A stretch of DNA of 64,000 nucleotides from Streptomyces capitiformicae (GCF_002214185.1 NZ_CP022161.1:8253486-8317485), one strand, 5' to 3'; shown: positions 47,664-56,488, counted from the stretch's first letter. Notes: generated from the letters alone by a model not told the origin. Made by a program: numbers and translations.

Positions 47664-48003
47664 CCCGGGAGCCTAGTCGTGGAGCCCGGTCGTGGTCCCT
47701 GACCTGCCGACCCCGACCAGGCGGCCCGCCCCCCCCGCCGGCTCGAACCCCGTTTGTACTCGAAGGGCAATCGCGCGGCGGCCGCTCGGGCAGAGCGGTT
47801 CGCGGCGGCAGCCGTTGGCTCGTGTCAGGGTGAAGATCGCGCGGCGAAACCGTGAGCCTCTTGCTTTACCCTCTTCACACCGAGACCACACGAGGCTGTT
47901 GTCATCTCGTTAAGTGATTACTCCTTGACGCTGAGGTTATCACCGCGTTGGCTTTCAGCCATATGGGTCGCAGTGATGCGCCCACGCCCGGAAGGCCCTT
48001 GAT
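47664..48003. promoter_or_regulatory. Divergent intergenic region upstream of the xylose-binding gene
   Basis: About 340 bp separate the SUMF1-fold gene and the sugar-binding lipoprotein gene. The proximal 120 bp are AT-richer and hold the probable promoter (TTGACG at about 47926) and the ribosome-binding site GGAAGG before the GTG. No clear operator palindrome was found. Confidence 0.4.
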
Positions 48004-49158
48004 GTGAACGCCCTTAACACCAGCAACGCCCTCAGTGTGCGTAAAGCTTGCCGCACCACCGTGCGCCGTACCGCCACTGTCCTCGCCGCGTCCGCCGCGG
48101 CCGTCTCCCTCGCCGCCTGCGGGGTCGTGGACGTGGGTGACAGCGCCGAGGCGAGCCCCACGAAGGGCGATGACATCACCGTGGGCGTGCTGTTCCCGGA
48201 CAAGGACGCCCAGCGTTGGGAGCAGTTCGACTACCCGATCATCAAGAAGAAGATCGCCGAGCTGACGAACAACAAGGGCGTCACCAAGTACGCGAACGCC
48301 GAGAAGGACCCCGAGACCCAGATCACCCAGCTCGAACAGATGGTGGCCGACAAGGTCGACATCATCATCATCTCCGCCGTGGACTCCAAGTCCATCGCGA
48401 GCGCCGTGCAGACGGCGGACGAGGCGGGCATCCCCGTGATCGCCTACGACCGGCTGGCCGAGGGCCCGATCGACGGTTACGTCTCCTTCGACAACGAGCT
48501 CGTCGGGCAGGTGCAGGGCCGCGCCCTGGTGGAGGAGCTCGGCAACAGCGCCGCCAACAAGATCGTCATGATGAACGGGTCCGTCTCCGACCCCAACGCC
48601 GCGATGTTCCGGGACGGCGCGCTCTCCGAGCTCCAGGACAGCGTGACGATCTCCGAGACGTACGACACCACGGACTGGGACCCGAAGGTCGCCAAGGTCA
48701 ACATGCAGAAGGCGGTCTCCAAGCTCGGCCTCGACAACATCGACGCCGTCTACGCCGCCAACGACGGCATCGCCGGTGCCGTCATCGACGTGCTCAAGAC
48801 CGCCGGGGTCTCCAAGGTGCCGCCGGTCACCGGGCAGGACGCCGACCTGGACGCGGTGCAGCGGATCGTCGCCGGCGACCAGTACATGACCGTGTACAAG
48901 TCGTTCCCGCTGGAGGCGAACGCCGCCGCCGAGATGGCCGTCGCCAAGGTCCAGGCCCGCTCCATCGAGTTCGACGCCCTCGCCAAGGACAGCGTCGACT
49001 CCCCCACCACCAAGAACATCCCGTCCCAGCTGGTCCCCCCGGTCGCGCTGACCAAGGACAACATCAAGGACACCGTCATCGACGACGAGATCTACACCGT
49101 CAAGGAGATCTGCACGTCCGACTACAAGGCCGACTGCAACGCCCTCAAGCTGAACTAG
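48004..49158 (+). CDS. Sugar (xylose-type) ABC transporter substrate-binding lipoprotein
   Basis: The 384-residue protein has a lipoprotein signal (VLAASAAAVSLAAC, Cys about residue 39) and a periplasmic-binding-protein type 1 fold: ITVGVLFPDKDAQRWEQFDY, TQITQLEQMVADKVDIIIIS, GIPVIAYDRLAEGPIDGYVS, FDNELVGQVQGRALVEELG and AVYAANDGIAGAVIDVLKTA. These match XylF-like D-xylose-binding proteins of XylFGH importers. The expected ATPase and permease genes do not follow; the next features are a hairpin and a decayed gene. It may serve a transporter encoded elsewhere. GTG at 48004, with GGAAGG 9 nt upstream. Confidence 0.87.
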   Translation: MNALNTSNALSVRKACRTTVRRTATVLAASAAAVSLAACGVVDVGDSAEASPTKGDDITVGVLFPDKDAQRWEQFDYPIIKKKIAELTNNKGVTKYANAEKDPETQITQLEQMVADKVDIIIISAVDSKSIASAVQTADEAGIPVIAYDRLAEGPIDGYVSFDNELVGQVQGRALVEELGNSAANKIVMMNGSVSDPNAAMFRDGALSELQDSVTISETYDTTDWDPKVAKVNMQKAVSKLGLDNIDAVYAANDGIAGAVIDVLKTAGVSKVPPVTGQDADLDAVQRIVAGDQYMTVYKSFPLEANAAAEMAVAKVQARSIEFDALAKDSVDSPTTKNIPSQLVPPVALTKDNIKDTVIDDEIYTVKEICTSDYKADCNALKLN

Positions 49159-49230
49159 GGCCTCCCTGCCCCGGCTCCGGTCCGCGCTCTCGCGCAGATC
49201 CTGTGGAGTCCCGTGAAATCCCCGTACCAA

Positions 49231-49273
49231 GATCACGGCATGATCTAAGGTAGCCGACTGTCATGTCGTGATC
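49231..49273. terminator. Hairpin downstream of the sugar-binding gene
   Basis: GATCACGGCATGA (49231-49243) faces TCATGTCGTGATC (49261-49273), 12 of 13 paired, with a 17-nt loop. It lies 73 bp past the stop and fits a terminator or an operator for the following, now decayed, gene. Confidence 0.5.
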
Positions 49274-49761
49274 ACGGGGGACGACTGTCGGATGCCGACC
49301 AACGGGGCCGTAACGAAGCCGCGTGCGCGCACAACACGCAGCCGCACGCCGATCAGCGAAGCAGCGTCGGCACTCCCGTCGACGCTGCTCACGAGGTGCG
49401 GCCTCGGCCGCTCCGACGCCGCCGACGACAAGGGCACGGAGAAGACCGCCGGTCCCGGCGCTGAAGGCACCGCGAGTGCTGCCACGTACGACGGTCACGG
49501 CCCCCGGCCGCCCGGCTCCGCCGCGAAGCCGGCGTGGAGCCTTGACGCCGACTCCTTCGCCGCCCCCGGCAATCCCTGGAAGCTCCGCCCCCGCATCGTG
49601 GGCGAGTTCCAAGGCCGCCCCCACCGTGTCCCGCACGTCTTCGAGACGCCGTACCCGCTGGCCCCCGTGCCCCCGTGCGGCTCACAGCCGATGGCTCGGT
49701 CCTGCGTGGCCTGACGACCGCCGTGGACGGCTTGCTCTCGTTCGCTCCGACGGCCTCCTGA
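49268..49761 (+). pseudogene. Decayed lipoprotein gene
   Basis: The frame from 49268 carries a spoiled lipobox region (LPSTLLTRCGLGRSDAADDK). Then come PAWSLDADSFAAPGNPWKLR and ETPYPLAPVP, after which a shift leads to RLTADGSVLRGLTTAVDGLL-SF in another frame before the TGA at 49759. The pieces read like the start of a secreted propeller lipoprotein (WSLDADxF...LTADGxVLRGL). At least one shift and a shortened end make it non-functional. Confidence 0.5.
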
Positions 49762-49781
49762 TCCTCGCTCCCTGCTTTCCA

Positions 49782-49858
49782 CCCCCATCCCCCATCCCCC
49801 ATCCCCCATCCCCCATCCCCCATCCCCCATCCCCCATCCCCCATCCCCCATCCCCCAT
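49782..49858. repeat. Eleven tandem CCCCCAT heptamers (G-rich on the minus strand)
   Basis: Exactly eleven copies of CCCCCAT run without interruption for 77 bp, ending 33 bp before the lipoprotein start at 49892. The minus strand is a series of GGGGG tracts spaced by two bases, a strong G-quadruplex former. Repeat-number changes would alter promoter-to-gene spacing in 7-bp steps. Confidence 0.95.
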
Positions 49859-49891
49859 CCCTCACTCCGCTCGATCACCTAAGGAACCCCC

Positions 49892-50407
49892 GTGCGTACC
49901 CGCTTGGCCGCTTCCGGCTGTGCCCTTCTGTTCGCCCTGACCCTCACCGCCTGCGGCGACGAGGTCGAGTTGCCCATGGCCTCGAACACCGAAGGGGTGG
50001 CGAGCTATGTGGAGAAGAACATCGGCGGCTGCACCGACACCGACTACTTCTCGTCCGGCGAGATGCGGTTGATCAAGTCGGAGGTGAGCGCCGCCCTCGA
50101 CGGCGGCGGCGAGTGCGAGCTCGGCGACGACGGGGACATCGAGTTCCTGTACGTCAGCGACATGACCCAGTTCCAGAAGGACGTGGCGCTCATCGACGAG
50201 AACGAGGACGACCCCCTGATGGTGGGGATGGACTTCGCACTCGACGTGGACAGCGACTACATCCAGACCTTCCTCGACAAGGGCCTGATGCTCCTCGACT
50301 GCAACCCGGGCATGCAGACCCCGGAGGGGTTCACCCGGGTCGAGGCCGAGGGCGGCTGCGTGCTGACCAACTACGTACGGCCGTCGGACGATTCGACCGA
50401 CTCCTGA
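49892..50407 (+). CDS. Putative lipoprotein, single-domain relative of the 41843 protein
   Basis: The 171-residue protein has a lipoprotein signal (LLFALTLTACGDE, Cys about residue 21). One copy of the domain found twice in the protein at 41843 follows: IEFLYVSDMTQFQKDVALID, DFALDVDSDYIQTFLDKGLM and LLDCNPGMQTPEGFTRVEAE, followed by GGCVLTNYVR. The shared CNPGxxxPEGF and EGCVLTNY blocks make a common origin convincing. The function is unknown. GTG at 49892 with AAGGAA upstream; a G-quadruplex-type repeat lies just before the ribosome-binding site. Confidence 0.75.
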   Translation: MRTRLAASGCALLFALTLTACGDEVELPMASNTEGVASYVEKNIGGCTDTDYFSSGEMRLIKSEVSAALDGGGECELGDDGDIEFLYVSDMTQFQKDVALIDENEDDPLMVGMDFALDVDSDYIQTFLDKGLMLLDCNPGMQTPEGFTRVEAEGGCVLTNYVRPSDDSTDS

Positions 50408-50474
50408 CGCCCGCCGCCCCCGTGACCTGATGACGCCCGCCGCCACCCGTGACCTGATCGCCTCCTGACCCGGC

Positions 50475-51317
50475 TCACGCCACCCGCGTGAACTCGATCG
50501 TCACCTCCGGCGGCCCCCCGGGCACCCCCCGGTAGATCCCCTTGTGCGGGGTGACGTCGTCGTAGTCGCGGCCGCGGCCGACGACGACGTGGGACTCGTC
50601 GGCGCGGACGCGGTTGGTGGGGTCGTAGCCGGTCCAGTCGCCGGCCCAGTACTCGATCCAGGCGTGGCTCTGGCCGGCGACGGGGCGGTAGAGCTCGGCC
50701 TCGCGTTCGGGGTGGAGGTAGCCGGAGATGTAGCGGGCGGGCAGGCCCAGGCCGCGGAGCATGCCCAGGGTGAGGTGGGCGATGTCCTGGCAGACGCCGG
50801 CGCCCTGGTCCCACGCCTCGCTCGCGCTGGTGTGGACGCCGGTCGCGCCCGGCACGTACGAGACGTGGTCGGCGACCATCGACGAGACCGCGACCGCCGT
50901 CTCGTGGACGTCGAGGCCGTCCGCCGCCTCCCGGGCCTTGTCCAGCAGGTCCGCCGGGAGTGTCGTACGGCTGGTCGGGGTCAGGTACTCCAGGAGGCGG
51001 GAGTCGGGGGTCGCCGCGGCGATCTCCGCCCACCCCGGCGCGTCCGACAGCGGCTCCGGCGGGGCCGTCTCCACCAGGCTGGACGCGGTGATCGTCAGGG
51101 TGGAGTGGGGGTCGATCAGGTCGAAGCCGGTGACCTGGGTGCCCCAGTAGTCCCAGTACGACCAGGTGGGTGTGGACGGGTTGACCAGGACACGGGCGTC
51201 CAGGGTGGTCTGGCCGGGGAGCGTCAGCGGGGTCATACGGACCTCGTTGTGCGAGGAGGCCGCGGGCTGGGCGTATGCGACGCGGGTGGTGTGCTTGATG
51301 CGCAGTCGGCGAACCAT
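50475..51317 (-). CDS. Transglutaminase-like cysteine protease-fold protein
   Basis: The 280-residue protein has an N-terminal beta domain (LRIKHTTRVAYAQPAASSHN, SPTWSYWDYWG-like) and a transglutaminase core with the triad Cys176 (GAGVCQDIAHLTLGMLRGLG), His218 (GQSHAWIEYWAGDW) and Asp232 (GYDPTNRV). Members act as proteases, peptidases or amidases. It is the last gene of an operon with an alpha-E protein and a circularly permuted ATP-grasp, a set found in many bacteria and thought to make and process a small peptide or peptide tag. ATG at 51317; a GTG at 51329 overlapping the upstream stop is also possible. Confidence 0.88.
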   Translation of the reverse strand: MVRRLRIKHTTRVAYAQPAASSHNEVRMTPLTLPGQTTLDARVLVNPSTPTWSYWDYWGTQVTGFDLIDPHSTLTITASSLVETAPPEPLSDAPGWAEIAAATPDSRLLEYLTPTSRTTLPADLLDKAREAADGLDVHETAVAVSSMVADHVSYVPGATGVHTSASEAWDQGAGVCQDIAHLTLGMLRGLGLPARYISGYLHPEREAELYRPVAGQSHAWIEYWAGDWTGYDPTNRVRADESHVVVGRGRDYDDVTPHKGIYRGVPGGPPEVTIEFTRVA

Positions 51318-51325
51318 GGCCGTCC

Positions 51326-52261
51326 TCACGCTCCTTCCTGGGCCCACTCGACGGGACCTTGGTACGGGAAGAACTTCTCGGCCACCGCCTCCGCCGAGGC
51401 CATGCACGCCTGCTGCAAGTCGCGCAGCAGCGTGGGCAGTCCGGCCTCCAAGGCCTCGGAGTCGAGGTATTCGAGGTGGGTGCGCAGGGCGCCGATCGGG
51501 CGGCGGGCCGGGTCCTGACGGGGACGGCCGAGCGCCGCCAGGCACTCCTCCGCCGTGGTCAGGGCGTGCAGCGCCGAGCGCGGGAAGTCGCGGTCCAGGA
51601 GCAGGAATTCGGCGACCTTGGGGCTGTCGCCGAAGCCCCCGTGCACGCGCGCGTACGCCTCGTCGGCGCCGCTCGCGCTCAGCAGCGTCGGCCAGTCGGG
51701 CGCGTGCGCCGCGTCCAGCACGCGCACCGACAGCAGCCGTACGGTCATGTCCACCCGCTCCAGGCTGCGGCCGAGGACGACGAAACGCCAGCTGTCGTCG
51801 CGGCTCATGGTGGAGTCGGCGAGGCCGAAGAAGAGGGCCGCCCGCCGGCGTACCAGCTCCAGATACGCGTACGGGCCACCCGTGCGGCGCGCGGCCGTCC
51901 GCTGGTCGGCGAGCGCGTGCCAGGTGGAGTTGAGGCACTCCCACATCTCGGAGGAGACGGCCTCACGGGCGCTGCGCGCGTTGAGCCGGGCCGCCCCGAG
52001 CGCGCCCTCGATCGACCCCGTCGACCGGGCGTCGAACGCCAGCTGGTCCAGCACCTGCTGCATGTCGCAGTGCTGGTCGGGCGCGTCCACGCCGAGGATC
52101 GCGTACAGCGAGCGGCAGGCCGCGTCCTCGTCGCGCCAGGGGTCTTCGAGGAGGCGGTGGAGGTAGGCGTCGAGGATGCGGCCGGTCGCGTCGGCGCGCT
52201 CCACGTACCGGCCCGTCCAGGTCAGGGCCTCCGCTATCCGGGAGAGGATCACGTCGTTCAC
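51326..52261 (-). CDS. Alpha-E domain protein
   Basis: The 311-residue, all-helical protein has the alpha-E (DUF403) pattern: ILSRIAEALTWTGRYVERAD, ATGRILDAYLHRLLEDPW, NARSAREAVSSEMWECLNST, SMSRDDSWRFVVLGRSLERV-like and DMTVRLLSVRVLDAAHAPDW. Alpha-E proteins always occur with permuted ATP-grasp and transglutaminase genes and are thought to act with them. GTG at 52261 overlaps the ATP-grasp stop by GTGA, and its own stop is 8 bp from the transglutaminase ATG. Confidence 0.88.
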   Translation of the reverse strand: MNDVILSRIAEALTWTGRYVERADATGRILDAYLHRLLEDPWRDEDAACRSLYAILGVDAPDQHCDMQQVLDQLAFDARSTGSIEGALGAARLNARSAREAVSSEMWECLNSTWHALADQRTAARRTGGPYAYLELVRRRAALFFGLADSTMSRDDSWRFVVLGRSLERVDMTVRLLSVRVLDAAHAPDWPTLLSASGADEAYARVHGGFGDSPKVAEFLLLDRDFPRSALHALTTAEECLAALGRPRQDPARRPIGALRTHLEYLDSEALEAGLPTLLRDLQQACMASAEAVAEKFFPYQGPVEWAQEGA

Positions 52262-53799
52262 TGCTGCTGTGCCCCTTCCTGTACGACCGTGCCGGCGCCG
52301 TCCGGTCCGAGCTGACGCGGCGCCTTCTCCAGCGGGCCGCCGACCTCCTCGTACCGCTGCTCGGCGGGTCCCTCGGCGAGCACCCAGGTGTCCTTGGAGC
52401 CGCCGCCCTGGCTGGAGTTGACGATGAGGTTGCCCTCCTGGAGCGCCACGCGGGTGAGGCCGCCGGGGAGCACCCACACCTCGTTGCCGTCGTTCACGGC
52501 GAAGGGGCGCAGGTCGATGTGGCGTGGGGCCATGCGTTCGCCGGAGAGGGTGGGGGAGGTGGACAGGGCGACCGGCCGCTGGGCGATCCAGCCGCGCGGG
52601 TCGGCGATGACGGCCTCGCGGGTGCGTTCCAGGGTCTCCCGGTCCGCCTTCGGACCGATCACGATCCCTTGACCGCCCGCCCCGTCGACGGGCTTGATGA
52701 CGAGCCGGTCGATCTGGTCGAGCACCGCCTCCAACTGCCCCGGCTCGTCCGGCCGGAACGACTCCACATTCGGGAGAATCGGTTCCTCACCGAGGTAGTA
52801 GCGGATCAGGTCGGGTACGTACGTGTAGAGCAGCTTGTCGTCGGCGATGCCGTTGCCGACCGCGTTGGCCAGTGTGACGTTCCCCGCCATCGCGGCGCTC
52901 ATGATGCCCGGGCAGCCGATCACCGAGTCGGGCCGGAAGTGGAGCGGGTCGAGGAAGTCGTCGTCGAGCCGCCGGTATACGACATGCACGGGCATCTCCC
53001 CGCGTGTGGTCCGCATCCACACCCGGTTTCCCCGGCACACCAGATCGTGCCCCTCGACCAGCTGCACACCCATCAGCCGGGCCAGCAGGGCGTGTTCGAA
53101 GTAGGCGGCGTTGTTCGGGCCGGGGGTGAGCACGACGACCCGCGGATCCCCGATCCCGCCGGGCGCGGCGGCCCGGAGCGCGGCGAGCAGCTTCTGCGCG
53201 TAGCCGTCCACCGGCAGCACATGCTGCTCGGCGAAGAGCGAGGGGAACACCCGGGTCATCGCACGCCGGTTCTCGATGACGTACGACACGCCGGACGGCA
53301 CCCGGACGTTGTCCTCCAGCACCCGGAAGTCGCCCGCCTCGTCGCGTACGAGGTCGATGCCGGCGACATGGATACGGACCCCGCCCGGAGGCTCGACCCC
53401 GTGCGCGGATCTATGAAAATGGGGGGAGTTGAGGAGCAGCCGCCAGGGCACGACGCCGTCCTCGAAGGCCCGGCACGGCCCGTAGGCGTCCGCGAGGTAC
53501 GCCTCCAGTGCCCGTACGCGCTGGGCCACCCCGCGCTGGATGAGGTCCCACTCCAGTGCGTCCAGGATCCGCGGCACCAGGTCCAGCGGCCATGGTCGTT
53601 CCTCGCCCGCGAAGGCGTACGTCACACCCCGGTCCGTGAACGCACGGGCCATCTGGTCCGCCCTGAACCTCAGTTCGGCCGGTTCGATGGGCTGCAGGGC
53701 CGCCAGCACCGGCTCATAGGCGGTCCTGACCTCACCCGGCCGCTCAAACATCTCGTCCCACGCGTCGGCCAACGCGTACGCGTCAAATATGTCCGCCAT
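52258..53799 (-). CDS. Circularly permuted ATP-grasp protein
   Basis: The 513-residue protein has the DUF404/DUF407 (circularly permuted ATP-grasp type 2) landmarks: YEPVLAALQPIEPAELRFRA, GVTYAFAGEERPWPLDLVPR, VLEDNVRVPSGVSYVIENRR, VVVLTPGPNNAAYFEHALLA, VHVVYRRLDDDFLDPLHFRP, VIKPVDGAGGQGIVIGPKAD and VNSSQGGGSKDTWVL. ATP-grasp enzymes join a carboxylate to an amine with ATP; this group is predicted to form a peptide bond on an unknown substrate. It is the first gene of the ATP-grasp/alpha-E/transglutaminase operon. ATG at 53799. Confidence 0.92.
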   Translation of the reverse strand: MADIFDAYALADAWDEMFERPGEVRTAYEPVLAALQPIEPAELRFRADQMARAFTDRGVTYAFAGEERPWPLDLVPRILDALEWDLIQRGVAQRVRALEAYLADAYGPCRAFEDGVVPWRLLLNSPHFHRSAHGVEPPGGVRIHVAGIDLVRDEAGDFRVLEDNVRVPSGVSYVIENRRAMTRVFPSLFAEQHVLPVDGYAQKLLAALRAAAPGGIGDPRVVVLTPGPNNAAYFEHALLARLMGVQLVEGHDLVCRGNRVWMRTTRGEMPVHVVYRRLDDDFLDPLHFRPDSVIGCPGIMSAAMAGNVTLANAVGNGIADDKLLYTYVPDLIRYYLGEEPILPNVESFRPDEPGQLEAVLDQIDRLVIKPVDGAGGQGIVIGPKADRETLERTREAVIADPRGWIAQRPVALSTSPTLSGERMAPRHIDLRPFAVNDGNEVWVLPGGLTRVALQEGNLIVNSSQGGGSKDTWVLAEGPAEQRYEEVGGPLEKAPRQLGPDGAGTVVQEGAQQQ

Positions 53800-54136
53800 G
53801 GCCCGACGTTAAGTGTGAGGTGTAACAAACTGGTCACTATCTCGTTTCCGGGAGCTGACGGAAGCGATCGTGACCTGGGGAAACGGAGTGTTTGAAGTAC
53901 GGCCGGGTGGGGGAGGCGGAAGCAGCCGAGGGCCTCTTTCCGCCCTCGTTCCCTTCTGCCGCCTCCCTCCGGGAGACGCACACGTCCGTTCTTTCAGCTT
54001 GTTGCAGCGCGGAATACCTGAGGGGTGAACAGAACGGGACACATGGTGGCCCATCGGGGCAGGAAGACGGTGGAGCCGTGTTGCGGAGCCGGTTCGGGCC
54101 GCGCATAGTTGCGCTGCGAACAGGCTGGAACCGGGG

Positions 54137-55216
54137 GTGAATTGGGTGATGGCCGGGCACGCGACGGACGAGCACCCACACGGTGCCGATCGGCTCTGCG
54201 AGGCCGGGGACCGTGTGTACTCCAGAGCCGTACGGCGTGGCCGCGTCCCGCGCGAGGACGCCGAGGCCGCTCCCTGCCTGGTCGAGCTGGCGCTGCTGCA
54301 CCCCGACCCCGACGACATGGGCTGGCTGGTACCCACCTCCCCGCAGGAGGTGATGACCCGGTTGCTGCGCAGCGTCCACGCGGAGGTGAGCGCCAGTCAG
54401 GCCCGGATGGGGGCGGCGGTCGACGCCGTCGAGTGGTATGCGGGGCTCGGCGGCTCGCGGGCGCAACCGCCGGTGGAGAGTACGGCGATCCGGGTGCTCG
54501 ACGGGCTGGCGCGAATCCGCGCGGCGATCGACGAGGCCACCGACCGGTGCATCACGGAGGTGCTGACCGTCCAGCCGGGCGGCATCCGGCGCGAGGACGA
54601 GCTGCGCGAGGGGCTGCACCGGGCACTGGCGATGTGCCGCCGGGGTGTGCGCATGCGGGACCTGTACACCCATGTGGCCCGGCACGGGCAGGGCCTGCAC
54701 AACTACATGGAGATGATGGGGGACGCGGCGGAGGCCCGGACCCTGGACGAGGTCGTGGAACGCCTCATGGTCTTCGACCGCACCGTGGCCTTCATCCCCG
54801 CCAACGCCGACCGCACGATGGCCCTGGAGATCCGCCACCCCGCGCTGGTGGAGTACCTGGTCACCGTCTTCGAACGGCTCTGGCGGCTGGGCCTCCCGCT
54901 CACCGCCCCCCTCCCCTCCAGCGGCATCGCCGGCATCACCCACCGGGAGCGCTCCATCGCCGCGCTGCTCGCGGAGGGCCACCAGGACGCGGTCGTCGCC
55001 GAACGCCTCGGCATAAGCGTCCGCACCTGCCGCGCCCACATCGCCCGCCTGTCGGAGACCTTGGGCGCGGCCAGCCGCACCCAACTGGGGGTCCGTATCG
55101 CCCAGGTGGGGTTGGACGGACCGCCGCGCGAGGGGACAGCGGGGGAGCTGCATCCACTGCCCTCGACCGGTGCCGCCGTGCCCGCTCCGGAGGCGCCGAC
55201 CGCTCCGGGCGGTTGA
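54137..55216 (+). CDS. LuxR-family transcriptional regulator
   Basis: The 359-residue protein has a C-terminal LuxR-type HTH (residues about 270-325: ITHRERSIAALLAEGHQDAV, VAERLGISVRTCRAHIARLS, ETLGAASRTQLGVRIAQVG). A large N-terminal part includes LVELALLHPDPDDMGWLVPT, a helical hairpin, and the phospholipase-D-like tail TMALEIRHPALVEYLVTVFE. This is the TrmB-middle-domain LuxR type common in Streptomyces. The ligand is unknown. GTG at 54137; an ATG at 54149 is equally likely. It is divergent from the ATP-grasp operon across 337 bp in which I saw no clear operator. Confidence 0.85.
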   Translation: MNWVMAGHATDEHPHGADRLCEAGDRVYSRAVRRGRVPREDAEAAPCLVELALLHPDPDDMGWLVPTSPQEVMTRLLRSVHAEVSASQARMGAAVDAVEWYAGLGGSRAQPPVESTAIRVLDGLARIRAAIDEATDRCITEVLTVQPGGIRREDELREGLHRALAMCRRGVRMRDLYTHVARHGQGLHNYMEMMGDAAEARTLDEVVERLMVFDRTVAFIPANADRTMALEIRHPALVEYLVTVFERLWRLGLPLTAPLPSSGIAGITHRERSIAALLAEGHQDAVVAERLGISVRTCRAHIARLSETLGAASRTQLGVRIAQVGLDGPPREGTAGELHPLPSTGAAVPAPEAPTAPGG

Positions 55217-56145
55217 CGAGCGCGGGCCGGTTGTGCGGTTGGTGTGCAGGCTGATCGCCGCTGCTGTGTAGGTGGGTGCGGTGCCGACGGAGGTGCAACA
55301 GCTGGCCGCGATCTGCGTGAGCGCGTTGCGCCGGTGTGGAGCACCAGTCCGAACGGGAGTGGGGCAGGCCGATTGTGGCAGGACAGGAAGTCAATGTGGA
55401 CACCGATGCCGCAGCGTCACCTGTATCAGCGACCACATTGCATGAGTCCTGTACGCCCCTATTTTGTTGACATTTGAAGAATGCACCCCCTCCGGGTGCC
55501 AAAAGATGAGGGTAGTGCTTGCGGAAGGGCTCTCTTAGATTTCTCCTGGCAGTGCACGGAACGCCGCCCGAAGGCGGCGTATTGGCCGGATATCGACGTT
55601 TGAGGAGCGCTCAATTTCTGGGTTTTTTGAGAGTGAAGATACCTTGCCTGTTCTGCGGGCATCATTGTTGTGCTGGAGTGCTGACGAGAATACGAATCGG
55701 TCCTTGTGCGCGATGAAGGTGCAGTGCACCTGCGGGGGCTCGGCCAGAAGCTGGGTGGGTCGTGTGAGGGCAAGGCGAGGAGTCGTGCCGGCGAGCTGTG
55801 TCGCAGGGCCATGCCGCTGACCGGGGATTTTCAGACGCCTCGACCTGAGTGGCAAGGGCAGGGTACGGGCCAGTTCCGGCCAATCCGTCAGCGGAGTATC
55901 AGGCGGCATTGAGGATCGGCGGCCTCTAATGCCGACGCGCCTTGCAGGCGGTTTTCTTGAGGTGCCGACGGCGCGGTGTGAGGGACCGCCGTACGGCGAT
56001 GCGAGTGGGCGATTGCACCTCAGACCCTGTCAGGCAAGGTGATCAGAGGGCGCGCTCCTCTTGATGCCTCGGATTGAAAGGTTTGGTTTAGGTACAGTCT
56101 CTGGGCGTCTGACCAGTTCAAAAAATCTCAAATCCGGGGGGATTT
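55217..56145. other. 929-bp region with no confident gene
   Basis: The stretch is less GC-rich than its neighbours. Two short hairpins are visible: GCACCC-N5-GGGTGC (55483-55499) and ACGCCGCC-CGAA-GGCGGCGT (55561-55580). One small Cys-rich frame (55519-55716) is listed separately. The last 60 bp hold the leader of the LuxR-HTH gene at 56146. Confidence 0.5.
55519..55716 (+). CDS. Possible small Cys-rich peptide gene
   Basis: A TTG at 55519, 6 nt after GAGGG, opens 65 codons. The product is basic and ends in a cluster of five cysteines (VKIPCLFCGHHCCAGVLTRI, then RIGPCAR). Size, cysteine clustering and a nearby regulator gene recall bacteriocin or RiPP precursors, but no modifying enzyme or leader motif is present and the TTG start is weak. 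Confidence 0.2.
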   Translation: MRKGSLRFLLAVHGTPPEGGVLAGYRRLRSAQFLGFLRVKIPCLFCGHHCCAGVLTRIRIGPCAR

Positions 56146-56457
56146 TTGAGTACCCAAAAGGGAGACGTGTCCATCCGTATCGCAGCGCTGACTTCGCGTG
56201 AGCGTGAAGTTCTGTCTCTACTGCCTACCGGCATGACCAACCGGAAGCTTGCGGCAGAGCTCGGCGTGGCCGAACGGACGATTCGATCGCATCTGACGAG
56301 GATTGTGCGAAAGCTGGACGTGGAGTCGCGGGTGGCTGCAGCCGTGCTCGCGGACAGGTATCGCGAGATAGTTCTCGCTACAGGCGACGTGCCTAATGAG
56401 GCGACGCCTGAAGAGGCAATATCGCGAGCGGAGGCGAATGTGCCAGAGTCCTATTGA
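56146..56457 (+). CDS. Stand-alone LuxR-type HTH protein
   Basis: The 103-residue protein is little more than a LuxR/GerE DNA-binding domain: LTSREREVLSLLPTGMTNRK, LAAELGVAERTIRSHLTRIV, RKLDVESRVAAAVLADRYRE. An acidic tail follows. Such short regulators occur near secondary-metabolite or developmental genes. TTG at 56146 with GGGGGG about 5 nt upstream; a GTG at 56167 is an alternative. No signal-sensing domain is present, so it may act on its own abundance or with a partner. Confidence 0.75.
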   Translation: MSTQKGDVSIRIAALTSREREVLSLLPTGMTNRKLAAELGVAERTIRSHLTRIVRKLDVESRVAAAVLADRYREIVLATGDVPNEATPEEAISRAEANVPESY

Positions 56458-56488
56458 TCCGAAACGGTAGGTGTTCCGGGTCGTTGAT

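Noticed and set aside
47690..47770. Minus-strand GGGGTTCGAGCC resembling a tRNA T-loop
   Set aside because: The flanking arms do not pair as a T-stem, and no acceptor, D or anticodon arms could be folded.
49782..49858. Regular repeat that could be taken for a CRISPR array
   Set aside because: The unit is only 7 bp with no spacers, and no cas genes are near.
55467..55472. TTGACA as a -35 box of a promoter for the 55.5-kb region
   Set aside because: No acceptable -10 hexamer lies 16-19 nt downstream; a short hairpin occupies that place.
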